Positions 44,423 to 52,985 of a stretch of DNA of 64,000 bases are shown one piece after another. This DNA is from Phycisphaerae bacterium (GTDB lineage Bacteria; Planctomycetota; Phycisphaerae; Sedimentisphaerales; Anaerobacaceae). The DNA lies in assembly GCA_017993835.1 (NCBI GenBank), contig JAGOLX010000007.1:20913-84912 (forward strand). Reading direction: 5' to 3'. Each line of letters starts with the position of its first letter. Position 1 is the stretch's first letter. Both the position numbers and the translations under genes were made by a program. The notes below the pieces were generated by a model, which was not told where the DNA came from, did no database searches, and saw nothing but the letters and a program-made list of their open reading frames with translations.

Positions 44423-45100
44423 GGCTTCTTTCCTTTCCGACCTTGCCGGTCAATGGTTCTCACGCTCGATCTCCTCATCCCGGAGAGAGGATGGTCTTGC
44501 TCAAGACTTCGCGCACCCCCGGTCCGTTCTTTCCGGCCGGCGGGCATCGAGATCAAATGCTCTTGATACGACCCTGGTTTCGCTCTCACGCCTGACGACG
44601 GGCGAGCATCCATCCGCACGAGGGGATTCGGCCGGTTCTCGACCGAGATCTTCGGACGCATCTATTCCCACAGGCTCCATGCCTGGGTCATACAGTATCG
44701 TGTGGAGTTTACCGAGTCAACCCCCTTCTTGACGTGGTGATTTTCCTTGCACACCTGGGGCGAATGTGGTAGACAGGAGGAGTGTGGAGTGTTCTCTGAC
44801 ACGACAGAGAGTAGGCCGGCGCGCCGGCAGAGCAATCCGGAGGTGGGGATTTCACTTCATCGCATGAAAATGTTCCCCCGCGGGTCGGCGGGCCGGATGC
44901 CGCGGCGAGCGGTGTGTTCGGTCATGGTTTCTGCGTATTGACTGAGATGATGTATTGGGCCTCGGAAGGAAGGAGGTGGAGTGAGCAGTTCAGAACACAC
45001 GAGCCCGAAATCTGCATTTTCGATCTAGGGAGTGGTCTGTCTTTGGCGTGTAGCCAGGGCATGGGGGGCTGTGTAGGTCTTTTTTGAACGGAGGACTATC
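44423..45100. other. Intergenic region without a convincing gene
   Basis: 680 nt between the livK and LamG genes, which diverge. Short frames here lack coding bias and ribosome sites. A weak box pair TTGCAC/TAGACA (17-nt spacer) lies near 44737-44765, too weak for a call. A GGAGG precedes the LamG gene only at the very end. Confidence 0.5.
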
Positions 45101-47728
45101 ATGTGTAGAAAGTTGGTTTGCCTGGTTCCTTTGGTTCTTCTGCTGGGACTTGCGGGCAATGTTTCTGCCGAGATTCCCAGGGATCCGAATCTGGTCATCT
45201 ACTACTCGTATGAAGACATCGGCGTGATGGTCCCCGACGAATCGGGCAAGGGCCACCACGGCACCGTATGCGGGGACGTCTCGTCGGTTCCCAGCGGGAT
45301 CAAGTGGTATCTGGCCGGCAAGTTCCTGGGCGAGTGGGGGCCGACCGGCTACAGTTATCTCGATCTGGACAGCCCGCACTATGACGTCGCGGACATTCCC
45401 AAGACGGCGGTTACGCTCTCCGCCTGGGTGCAGTGCACCAAGACCGGCAAGGACCACGCCATTCTCAGTTGCAGGGGGTCCGACAACACCTGGGTCGTTC
45501 ACCCTCAGATCAACGACAACGGCACCTTCCGATGGCTGCTCCGCGCTCCCGGCTCCGTCACCATTTTCAACCTGAACGGCGTGGGGACACACGGTTGGGA
45601 TGAATGGCTACACTATGCCGGCACCTACGACAGCACGACCGGAAAGGGCATTCTCTACATCAACGGCGAGGTGTGCTCCCAGATCGACGTCACCAAGGGG
45701 CAGGTCATCGCCGACTGGGGGACGGGGGCTCGCGTCGGGTACAACATCGACAACGCCAGACCGTTCACCGGCATGATGGACGACATGTATCTGTTCACGA
45801 GGGCGCTGTCGCAGGATGAAGTGAAGGTCCTGCTCGCCTCGGAGGGCCTGCTGACGGAAAAGGCCTCCCATCCCAACCCGAGAAACGGCGCGGAACTGGC
45901 CGTGACCGAAACCACCCTCCAGTGGTTGCCGGGCGCCTACGCGGTCTCCAACGACGTGTACTTCGCCGACAACTTCGAGGATGTGAACAGCGGCGCCGCC
46001 AGCGCGTTCAAGGGCAACCAGACCGACGCGGAATTCGCGCTCAGCGATCTGACCTGGGGCAAGACCTACTACTGGCGAATCGACAGCGTGAACGCCGACG
46101 AACCCAACAGCCCGTGGAAGGGCGACATCTGGAGCTTCCTGCTTGTCCCCTCGACCGCCTGGCAGCCCACGCCCGCCAACGGCGCGGTGTGGATCGACGT
46201 CAACGACGACCTCAGTTGGCGTGCCGGACGCGGCGCGGTCATGCACCATGTCTACTTCGGCGACAGCTTCGACGACGTGAACAGCGCCACAGGGGCCGAT
46301 CCGCAACTGGAGACGACCTTCGACCCCGGCACCCTCGAGTGCGAGAAGACCTACTTCTGGAGAGTCGACGAGTTCGACAGCGCTCAAGTCCTGCACAAGG
46401 GCGCCGTCTGGAGCTTCACCACCCGCCGGGCAGACAGCGGCCTGCGGGGAGAGTACTACAAGGATAAGGAACTGGGCGCGCTGGTTGTGTCTCGCGTGGA
46501 CCCGCAGATCAACTTCAACTGGGATGCCAATTCGCCCGATCCGCTGGTTCCGGCCGACAACTTCTCCGTCCGATGGTCCGGTGAGTTCGAGGTCCCGTTC
46601 ACCTCGTCCTGGACCTTCACCGCCAACTGCGACGACTGCGTCCGTCTGTGGGTGAACGACGTGTTGCTGTTCGACAAGTGGGGACAGCAGTCCGGCGTCG
46701 AGTGGGTCGGGACCCTGGACCTCGTCCAAGGGCAGAGATACAACCTGGTTTTGGAGTACTACGAAAACACCGGCAGTGCGCGTGCGATCCTGTATTGGAG
46801 CACTTCCCCCTCGCAGACTCCGTATCAGCCCAAGCAGCCCATTCCGCAGGGGGCGTTCTCCCTGCCGGTGAAGGCCAGGAGTCCGAAGCCGGCCAACGGC
46901 GCCACAGGGGTGTCGTTGACCTCGACTCTCAGTTGGTCCGCCGGCGAGGCGGCCGTCACGCACGACGTCTACTTCGGCACCGACGCGGACGCTGTGAAGG
47001 ACGCCAACGCCAACTCGCCGGAGTTTCAGGGCAACGTCGCTCTCGGAGCCGAGAGCTTCGACCCCGGTGGGATCGAGTGGGGCGCCACCTACTACTGGCG
47101 CGTCGATGAGATCGAAGCCGACGGTACGATTCGCACGGGCACCCTCTGGAGCTTCACCGGAGCCGACTTCCTCATCGTGGATGACTTCGAAGCGTATGAC
47201 GACGATGAAGCCGGCGGCACGGCCATCTTCCTGACTTGGGCGGATGGTCTGACGAATAGCAGCACGTCATATGTCGGCTACGCGAGCTCCATCAACGGCA
47301 CGTTCGGGGAGACCACCATCGTCCACGGCGGCGGCCAATCGATGCCGCTGAACTACGACAACAGTCGTACGCCGTACTACGCCCAGGCCGACCGGACTTG
47401 GAGCAAGTCACAGGACTGGACGATTCACGGCATCGACACGCTGTCCCTCTACGTCCGCGGCGCCGCGGCCAATGGGGCTGCGCCGCTGTATGTCGCGCTG
47501 GAGGACAGCAACAGCAAGCTCGGCACCGTCGTGTACTCCGGTCCCGCGTTCATCCAGACGGAGACCTGGACTCAGTGGAAGATCCCGCTCAGCCAGTTCA
47601 CCGCCGCCGGCGTGGATGCCGCTCGCATCACGAAGATGCACATTGGCCTGGGCAGCGCGAGCAGCCCGGCCAAGGGCGGCGCCGGCGTGCTCTACGTCGA
47701 TGACATCTGGGTGATCAAGGGTCAGTAA
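45101..47728 (+). CDS. Secreted LamG/PA14-domain protein
   Basis: 875 residues; GGAGG lies 6 nt before the ATG. Signal peptide about 1-23. Architecture: LamG-like domain (about 30-245, VTLSAWVQCTKTGKDHAIL, GILYINGEV), two fibronectin-like modules (about 255-440, TYYWRIDSVN, TYFWRVDEFD), a PA14 domain (about 448-580, GLRGEYYKDKELG, FTANCDDCVRLWVND), a third module (about 595-690) and a C-terminal galactose-binding-like CBM (about 690-875, FLIVDDFEAYDDD). Such proteins are common in planctomycetes. They are thought to bind polysaccharides outside the cell. No catalytic domain is seen. Confidence 0.9.
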   Translation: MCRKLVCLVPLVLLLGLAGNVSAEIPRDPNLVIYYSYEDIGVMVPDESGKGHHGTVCGDVSSVPSGIKWYLAGKFLGEWGPTGYSYLDLDSPHYDVADIPKTAVTLSAWVQCTKTGKDHAILSCRGSDNTWVVHPQINDNGTFRWLLRAPGSVTIFNLNGVGTHGWDEWLHYAGTYDSTTGKGILYINGEVCSQIDVTKGQVIADWGTGARVGYNIDNARPFTGMMDDMYLFTRALSQDEVKVLLASEGLLTEKASHPNPRNGAELAVTETTLQWLPGAYAVSNDVYFADNFEDVNSGAASAFKGNQTDAEFALSDLTWGKTYYWRIDSVNADEPNSPWKGDIWSFLLVPSTAWQPTPANGAVWIDVNDDLSWRAGRGAVMHHVYFGDSFDDVNSATGADPQLETTFDPGTLECEKTYFWRVDEFDSAQVLHKGAVWSFTTRRADSGLRGEYYKDKELGALVVSRVDPQINFNWDANSPDPLVPADNFSVRWSGEFEVPFTSSWTFTANCDDCVRLWVNDVLLFDKWGQQSGVEWVGTLDLVQGQRYNLVLEYYENTGSARAILYWSTSPSQTPYQPKQPIPQGAFSLPVKARSPKPANGATGVSLTSTLSWSAGEAAVTHDVYFGTDADAVKDANANSPEFQGNVALGAESFDPGGIEWGATYYWRVDEIEADGTIRTGTLWSFTGADFLIVDDFEAYDDDEAGGTAIFLTWADGLTNSSTSYVGYASSINGTFGETTIVHGGGQSMPLNYDNSRTPYYAQADRTWSKSQDWTIHGIDTLSLYVRGAAANGAAPLYVALEDSNSKLGTVVYSGPAFIQTETWTQWKIPLSQFTAAGVDAARITKMHIGLGSASSPAKGGAGVLYVDDIWVIKGQ

Positions 47729-47778
47729 CCGATTCGCATCGAGCCCGGTCCTCGCTGGACTCCATACGAAGCAAAGGC

Positions 47779-47816
47779 AAAAGGGCTGTGGACATCGCGT
47801 CCACAGCCCTTTCATT
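47779..47816 (+). terminator. Intrinsic terminator of the LamG/PA14 gene
   Basis: A perfect stem, aagggctgtggac and gtccacagccctt, with a short loop and a T-rich tail (tttcattta). Confidence 0.85.
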
Positions 47817-47938
47817 TATGGCTCATCCTGCGTTTCGCCGTCGGTATGTCAGTATCCCTCCGCGACCTTGATTGATGCAACAATAATCGCGCAGTCCGCA
47901 AGGACCTCCCAAGGCCGACTGTCGCCTCGTTCTGCGGC

Positions 47939-48142
47939 CTACCGCCTGGAGATTCCCGTGGCGCTCATTTCCGCCGTGTCCGCACGTCGGCAGTGGGGGC
48001 ACCGGTAGTGACCCTTGGCGACGAGGACCTCGTGCTCTCGCCAGCCTACCATCTCGTACCCGTATGGACGCACGTGATCCAAAGGGAACATCTGATGGGC
48101 GTGTTCGCTGGGCGTCTTGTTGTGCATTTGCCGCTCATCCAT
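47939..48142 (-). CDS. Small protein with one CPHC motif
   Basis: 67 residues. A strong ribosome site (GGAGG, 7 nt spacing) precedes the ATG at 48142, which supports a real gene. HYRCPHCRRAD at about 46-56 resembles one half of a zinc ribbon. No family recognised. It lies between two terminators and seems to be its own unit. Confidence 0.6.
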   Translation of the reverse strand: MDERQMHNKTPSEHAHQMFPLDHVRPYGYEMVGWREHEVLVAKGHYRCPHCRRADTAEMSATGISRR

Positions 48143-48556
48143 GATCGGTCCTCCATATGCACACGTGCAATGGTGATCAGAACGGCGGCATTGTAGATCT
48201 CGTACTCCGGCGTGTCAACCTTTTTTTTGCCTGGATGCGGGAAAATCGGTCCGGGACATCGGTTGCCCGCTTTGGATTCCGCCGCCTTGCAGAGTTCATT
48301 GAAGAAACGATCCCAGTCCCTTGGAGTCTCTTTCGCCCGCGTCCGGAGTCCGACAGGGTTGGATACCCTCTTCCCGAGGGCAAGTCACAAGATATGTCCG
48401 GTTCGTTCCGCGACGGACCCCCGATTGAACCGGGCGTGGTACTGACGTTGTTCTGATCCCGACGGAGTCGGGATGGGGCCCGGCCCTTGTGCGATGCCCG
48501 AGGGCACGAGGCCCAGATCCAGATGGATGCCTGCACGGGCACACTACGAACTGGAG
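48143..48556. other. Intergenic region with small palindromes
   Basis: About 400 nt with no convincing gene. It contains a short palindrome tcccgacggagtcggga near 48457. Nothing else recognised. Confidence 0.5.
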
Positions 48557-48597
48557 AAATGAAAGGGCCAGCCCAATTCGGGGTTGGCCCTTCAGCT
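48557..48597 (-). terminator. Intrinsic terminator of the ECF operon
   Basis: On the minus strand, aagggccaacccc pairs with ggctggcccttt, with a tail tttcatttctcc. It lies 40 nt after the secretin-domain gene. Confidence 0.75.
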
Positions 48598-48637
48598 TCA
48601 TCGCGATTTCGCAAGGCCCATTCTCTGGCCGGTCTGC

Positions 48638-49621
48638 TCAACCTGCCGAACCTGGTGTCGGGGAGGGGGCATCCGGTTCCAGAAGGATGATCATCGCGCC
48701 CATGGTCCGCACTTTGTCCACCTCGCGATTGTATCCGATAATGATCGGTTTGCCGACCTTGCCTTGGATGGAGTTCCTCAGGATCTCGAATGCGTTATCA
48801 CCCTCCCATTCATCCACTCCGACCTCAATGGAAAGGGCGGTCGTCTGAGTCGGTTTCACTTCCAACTGTATCGACCAGGGCCCGATGGGGGCCTTGATCT
48901 GACCGGGCGAGGACATGCTGCCGAACCAGTACCCGACGGTCTGCACGTCCGCGCCGAGGAACTTGTGGACGTGCTGGCGCAATTGCTCGGGCAACTGACT
49001 GATTTGTGCAGCGGGGACTACGAGCTCGGATGCCTGCTCATCAAACTCCATGCTCGCGATTCCGTCGGGCGGGACCACGTCGAGCACCTGCATGAGGATC
49101 TCGACGGAGGCCGCCCGACCTTGAATCTCGATTCTATGCGAAACGTCCAAACCGGGTACATCGTCGCTGAAGGCGTCGATCACGACCTTCTTTCCTTCGC
49201 TGGCCTTCAGCAGATCCGGCAGAGTCACGACCGAAGAGGGAAGCTGCAGCGCAACCTGGAATGTCTTGAGATCCGACTGCTTGGACGCCAGCTCCACCAT
49301 GTAGACACGGCACAGCAGCGGCTCGCTCTGAGGTGCAGACTCAGTTGGTCTGTCCAACTGTGCGACCAGTTGCTGGATCTCCTCCATACGCTCCGGCGCC
49401 GCGCGCACGATGAGACAGTTTGTGTTCTCATCGACGACGATCTGGGTCCCATCGCCTCCGCAGATTGTCTCGAGGATACGGCTCATCTCCTGAACAGGGT
49501 AGTATTTGAGGTTCATGATCTGAACCGTCATTTCCTGGCGCACAGTCGCTTCCTGGGACCATAGTGCGCCCTGCATCAGAAGGAGCCCCAGGCCGGCAAT
49601 CATCAGTGCTTGCTTTCTCAT
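48638..49621 (-). CDS. Secreted protein with a secretin N-domain
   Basis: 327 residues from ATG 49621 (AAAGGAG 8 nt upstream). Signal peptide about 1-22. Residues 30-95 match a NolW/secretin N-domain (IMNLKYYPVQEMSRILETI and IVRAAPERMEEIQQLVAQLD). The remaining two thirds are beta-rich and lack the secretin barrel core, so it is not a full GspD. It is the last gene of the ECF unit and probably acts in the periplasm or outer membrane. Target unknown. Confidence 0.8.
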   Translation of the reverse strand: MRKQALMIAGLGLLLMQGALWSQEATVRQEMTVQIMNLKYYPVQEMSRILETICGGDGTQIVVDENTNCLIVRAAPERMEEIQQLVAQLDRPTESAPQSEPLLCRVYMVELASKQSDLKTFQVALQLPSSVVTLPDLLKASEGKKVVIDAFSDDVPGLDVSHRIEIQGRAASVEILMQVLDVVPPDGIASMEFDEQASELVVPAAQISQLPEQLRQHVHKFLGADVQTVGYWFGSMSSPGQIKAPIGPWSIQLEVKPTQTTALSIEVGVDEWEGDNAFEILRNSIQGKVGKPIIIGYNREVDKVRTMGAMIILLEPDAPSPTPGSAG

Positions 49622-49638
49622 CGTTCGATCTCCTTTTG

Positions 49639-50178
49639 TTAAAGGTTCCATACCACGTAGATTTCACCATCATCCAGTGTGCCGTAGAGGACCCGTTGCG
49701 GCTTGGCGGACTCTCCGCTCTTCTCGACCACGATCTGGGGGTTCTCGATCCCCGGGTACATCCGCTCGATCGCTTTGCCCTTGTAGACCTGTGTTCGCTG
49801 GATGTGCTCGATGGTCAACGGGGACTCCGACTTCGCCAGCGGGCCATCGACTTGGACCTCAGCGGGACTTGGGCGGCTGCTCAGGGCGAGGAACATCCCG
49901 GCACACCCCAGAGCAATTCCCGCCGCAAACGTCACCGCCGGCCGTCGCAAGACGCCCAGCCAAGCCCAGGTCCAGGACCAGTTGTGTCGGTGCCCCTCCC
50001 AGGTCCGCCGGAAGATCTCCGCCTTCTGACGGTCGGACAGCTCGGGAACAGGCGCCTGGTCCAGTTGCTCGAACACCGCCAGAAAGGACTGGTACTCTCG
50101 CAGCAACTGCTCCTGCGACTCGAACCGGCCGGCGAACAGCGCCGCGAATTCCTCCAGCGAGAAACGCTTGTTGTCCAT
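49639..50178 (-). CDS. Single-pass membrane protein, anti-sigma candidate
   Basis: 179 residues; GAGGTG precedes the ATG. A cytoplasmic N-terminal part rich in Glu and Gln (FAALFAGRFESQEQLLREYQ) is followed by one membrane helix (about 78-100) and a periplasmic tail. No zinc anti-sigma motif is seen. Its place 4 nt after the ECF sigma gene suggests it regulates that sigma (inference). Confidence 0.75.
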   Translation of the reverse strand: MDNKRFSLEEFAALFAGRFESQEQLLREYQSFLAVFEQLDQAPVPELSDRQKAEIFRRTWEGHRHNWSWTWAWLGVLRRPAVTFAAGIALGCAGMFLALSSRPSPAEVQVDGPLAKSESPLTIEHIQRTQVYKGKAIERMYPGIENPQIVVEKSGESAKPQRVLYGTLDDGEIYVVWNL

Positions 50179-50182
50179 AGTC

Positions 50183-50758
50183 CTACACCTCACGATTGAG
50201 CTTGGCCGCGAGTCTGGCCCGCAGCGACAGCAGGCACCGACGAATGTGCGTCCGGACCGTGCCTTCGCGACACCGCAGCGTCCTGGCGATCTCCTCGATT
50301 GGCATCTGCTCGAAGTACCGCAGGACGAACGCGGTCCGCTGGTTGACACTGATTTGTTCCAGGGCAGCTTGGATCTCTCGTCGAGCGGTCTCGTCGTCGA
50401 ACTGCCGGTCCGGCTCATCAGGCTCCGCCACGAGGGATTCCATGCGGACCTCGTCGAGATCGACGGGATGGCCCTGCCTTTTCGACCGACGGTAGAAATC
50501 GATAGCGGTATTGGCCGCCACTGTGTTCAACCACGCGGCGAAGGACTGCTCGCAGCGGAACCGGCCGAGACTGCGGAACACCTTCATCCACACTTCCTGG
50601 ACGCAATCGGGCGCCTGGGACGAGTCCAACACGATCCGATAGCAGATGCGATGAACGCGGTCGATGTGGCGGTGGTACAGGCACGCCGCAGCGTCCCGGT
50701 CGCCCCGCTCAATCGCCTCGATCAAGGCCTCGTCTGAATTCGAATCGTATCGGGTCAT
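50183..50758 (-). CDS. ECF RNA polymerase sigma factor
   Basis: 191 residues from MTRYDSNSDE. Region 2 in ACLYHRHIDRVHRICYRIV and CVQEVWMKVF; region 4 in ALEQISVNQRTAFVLRYFEQMPIEEIARTL. The earlier in-frame start at 50851 is not supported. It leads a three-gene unit with a membrane protein and a secretin-domain protein. Confidence 0.88.
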   Translation of the reverse strand: MTRYDSNSDEALIEAIERGDRDAAACLYHRHIDRVHRICYRIVLDSSQAPDCVQEVWMKVFRSLGRFRCEQSFAAWLNTVAANTAIDFYRRSKRQGHPVDLDEVRMESLVAEPDEPDRQFDDETARREIQAALEQISVNQRTAFVLRYFEQMPIEEIARTLRCREGTVRTHIRRCLLSLRARLAAKLNREV

Positions 50759-50831
50759 TCCAATAGTATGTACGAAGGGACCGCGGAAAGTGAATACAAA
50801 GAACCAGTTCGCGGGCACGAACGGCGCATAG

Positions 50832-50877
50832 AAAAAGGCCGCAAATCGCACATCACGCGGTTGTGGCCCTTTTTCGG
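50832..50877 (-). terminator. Intrinsic terminator of aqpZ
   Basis: aaaaaggccgcaa and ttgtggcccttttt form a stem around a 20-nt loop. On the minus strand it lies downstream of aqpZ and ends in a T-run. Confidence 0.7.
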
Positions 50878-50903
50878 ATTCAACGACTCAGCGGACAGGC
50901 CGC

Positions 50904-51614
50904 TCACTTCGTGGGGCTCGACGGTTTGCCGGCGATGGCCGGGTAGGCCAGTCCCGCGAGGAGCCCGCCGAGCAGGGGGGCCAGCCAGAAGAGCCATAAT
51001 TGCGAGAGCGCCCAGCCCCCGACGAAGAGCGCCGGTCCCGTGCTGCGGGCGGGATTCACCGATGTGTTCGTCACCGGGATGCTGATCAGGTGGATCAGCG
51101 TCAGGGCCAGGCCGATGGCGATCGGCGCGAAGCCCGCGGGCGCCCGGGAATCCGTCGCACCGAGGATGACCATCAGGAACATGAACGTCAGGACGACCTC
51201 CGCGACGAAGGCGGCGGTCAGGGAGTAGCCGCCGGGGGAGTGTTCGGCGTACCCGTTGGAGGCGAACCCGCCACTGAGACTGAATCCCTCCTTGCCGCTG
51301 GCGATCACGTACAGGATGAAGGCCGCCGCGACCGCGCCGATGACCTGGGCGATCACATAAGGGACTACCTCGCTCCAGGGGAACCGCCGGCCCGTGGCCA
51401 GGCCGACCGTCACTGCGGGATTGAGGTGACACCCGGAGATGTGCCCGATGGCGAAGGCCATGGTCAGAACGGTCAGTCCGAACGCCAGGGATACGCCGAG
51501 CAGGCCGATGCCCACATTGGGAAACGCGGCCGCCAGCACGGCGCTGCCGCACCCGCCGAACACGAGCCAGAACGTGCCGAGAACCTCGGCTGTCAACCGC
51601 TTGCTCAGTGCCAT
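50904..51614 (-). CDS. aqpZ: Aquaporin Z-type water channel
   Basis: 236 residues, six helices and two NPA boxes (HLNPAVT near 63 and VNPARS near 186). The selectivity-filter His and Arg are in place (FWLVFGG..., NPARS). It is a water channel of the MIP family, probably for osmotic balance. GAAAGGA precedes the ATG. Downstream lies its own terminator. Confidence 0.93.
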   Translation of the reverse strand: MALSKRLTAEVLGTFWLVFGGCGSAVLAAAFPNVGIGLLGVSLAFGLTVLTMAFAIGHISGCHLNPAVTVGLATGRRFPWSEVVPYVIAQVIGAVAAAFILYVIASGKEGFSLSGGFASNGYAEHSPGGYSLTAAFVAEVVLTFMFLMVILGATDSRAPAGFAPIAIGLALTLIHLISIPVTNTSVNPARSTGPALFVGGWALSQLWLFWLAPLLGGLLAGLAYPAIAGKPSSPTK

Positions 51615-52094
51615 ACCCGATTCCTTTCAATTGAGCCTGTTGTTGTGTCGTCCTTCCCGACGCCTGCGAAATCATACCTCCTAATCGCAGGCGAATCCAG
51701 CACAAGACGATGACGGACTCCACGCCGGTCCGGCGGGTGGAGGATCTCCTGATGCAGAAGGTGGTGGCCCGACTGATCGAGTGCGTATACACCGCCCAGA
51801 GCGACGGGGTGCCCCCGCCCAGGCCAGCTTTCGGGAGCGACTGATGGACGAGGCGAGCCAAGCCGTAATTGCGGAGTAGATGACTGACCTCCGGGAGGCG
51901 GAACGAGCCAGACTCCTGACAGATCGGGGGAAGCGAGGCAAATAGCGACACTGGTCCCCCTATTTTGAGTAATAGCCCTGCCCCCCCCCACAAGCCGATA
52001 CAAACTATTGGGCACACAGAAGCGCTGTTGTGCGGAGAGATCCCTCTTCGATGGGTCGATTCCATTCTGTCTCTTATTGTGGAGGCAAGAGACG
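51615..52094. other. Non-coding or decayed region
   Basis: About 480 nt. It has a short frame (51711-51845) reading MTDSTPVRRVEDLLMQKVVA and a neighbouring frame with QASFRERLMDEASQAVIAE, which together look like pieces of one gene broken by a frameshift. Too little to assign. Confidence 0.4.
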
Positions 52095-52325
52095 ATGAGG
52101 ACAATGATTGCCCTGTGGATGGGCCTGTTGATGGCAGGGTGTGCGGAAGCGGTTCCTGCGGGACGATGTCTTTCGCATGGCGATTCTGAATTCTGGGAAT
52201 GCTGTACCTGTCGACCGGCCCAATTGCCTCGGTCAACTATTCTCACATGGGTATCTGCGTTGGCGGATTGTGTCTTCGTCGATGACTGTGAGGGCATTGG
52301 AAAAGGCGGCTTCGGTGCTCTTTAA
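52095..52325 (+). pseudogene. Truncated lipoprotein N-terminus next to a toxin-antitoxin pair
   Basis: GGAGG 9 nt before the ATG at 52095 leads to a complete lipoprotein signal, MRTMIALWMGLLMAGCAEA (lipobox LMAGC). After about 40 residues the frame runs antisense into the DUF5615-like gene and then stops. The start of a gene has been cut, probably by arrival of the neighbouring cassette (inference). Confidence 0.5.
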
Positions 52326-52601
52326 TAGGCCCACGAGGTACCTGCCGGGGTCCTCCGGCCTGAACTGCCTCCACCTGAGGTAGATCACGCCGGCTGGAGG
52401 GCGGTACCCATCTCGGAAGATCAATGCCCCATAATGGTGGTAGAACGTCAAGATGATTCGGCCCTCGCGGATGGCCATCTCCATGACCTCCCGGTCGGTG
52501 ATTCCCGCGAATTCCACCGCCACAGCCTTCACGTCGAATCCTTCTGCTTGAAGGAGGTTGACGCTTCTCAACGGGAAATTCTCGTTTGCGAGGAACCTCA
52601 T
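52233..52601 (-). CDS. DUF5615-like (PIN-fold) putative toxin with degraded active site
   Basis: 122 residues. Family motifs MRFLANENFP and TDREVMEMAIREGRIILTF are clear, but acidic residues expected in a PIN-like nuclease are changed: N6 where Asp is usual, Y54 where Asp is usual and H56 where Asp is usual. Only E7 remains. The ATG overlaps the stop of the DUF433 gene (ATGA), as in a two-gene TA operon. It may be an inactive toxin or a diverged one. Confidence 0.78.
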   Translation of the reverse strand: MRFLANENFPLRSVNLLQAEGFDVKAVAVEFAGITDREVMEMAIREGRIILTFYHHYGALIFRDGYRPPAGVIYLRWRQFRPEDPGRYLVGLLKSTEAAFSNALTVIDEDTIRQRRYPCENS

Positions 52602-52840
52602 GGGGTAGTCTTCGACGAAGGGCTGATCAGCAGACCATCCTCAATACACTCCTGGACATAGGCGAACACCGCCTGCAGGTGCTTGGGTGTCAGCCGCGGA
52701 TAGTTCTCCAGCAGCTCGGTCTCGGTCCAGCCCTGGGCGAGTCGCTGGATGACGAATTCCACCGAGATCCTCGTGCCCTTGACCGTTGGTTTGCCACCCA
52801 GAACGGCGGGATCGGCCACGACATAGTCCTTCCAGTTCAT
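52598..52840 (-). CDS. DUF433 putative antitoxin
   Basis: 80 residues: DPAVLGGKPTVKGTRISVEFV then a helical segment (TPKHLQAVFAYVQECIED). DUF433 proteins are small DNA-binding or antitoxin partners of DUF5615 proteins. The ATG at 52840 is only 6 nt after a good -10 box, so the mRNA may be leaderless. The downstream toxin gene is coupled. Confidence 0.82.
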   Translation of the reverse strand: MNWKDYVVADPAVLGGKPTVKGTRISVEFVIQRLAQGWTETELLENYPRLTPKHLQAVFAYVQECIEDGLLISPSSKTTP

Positions 52841-52846
52841 ACCCCT

Positions 52847-52875
52847 ATTATACGGAATCCAGCTTGTCATGTAAA
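52847..52875 (-). promoter_or_regulatory. Promoter abutting the DUF433 start codon
   Basis: On the minus strand TTTACA (52875-52870), a 17-nt spacer and TATAAT (52852-52847). The -10 ends 6 nt before the ATG, the same layout as the MNT gene at 36208. Confidence 0.65.
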
Positions 52876-52985
52876 TGCCCGCGTGGATCACGAGGTCTCG
52901 TCGCAACGCGCGGTGGGTCCGGCGGGATTTGCGTGTCCCCGTGCAACGAGTTCATTCGAGCCTGTGGCACGGCCTGACCGGGCGA

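Noticed and set aside
44737-44765. TTGCAC/TAGACA promoter for the LamG gene
   Set aside because: Too few matches to consensus, and too far from the gene.
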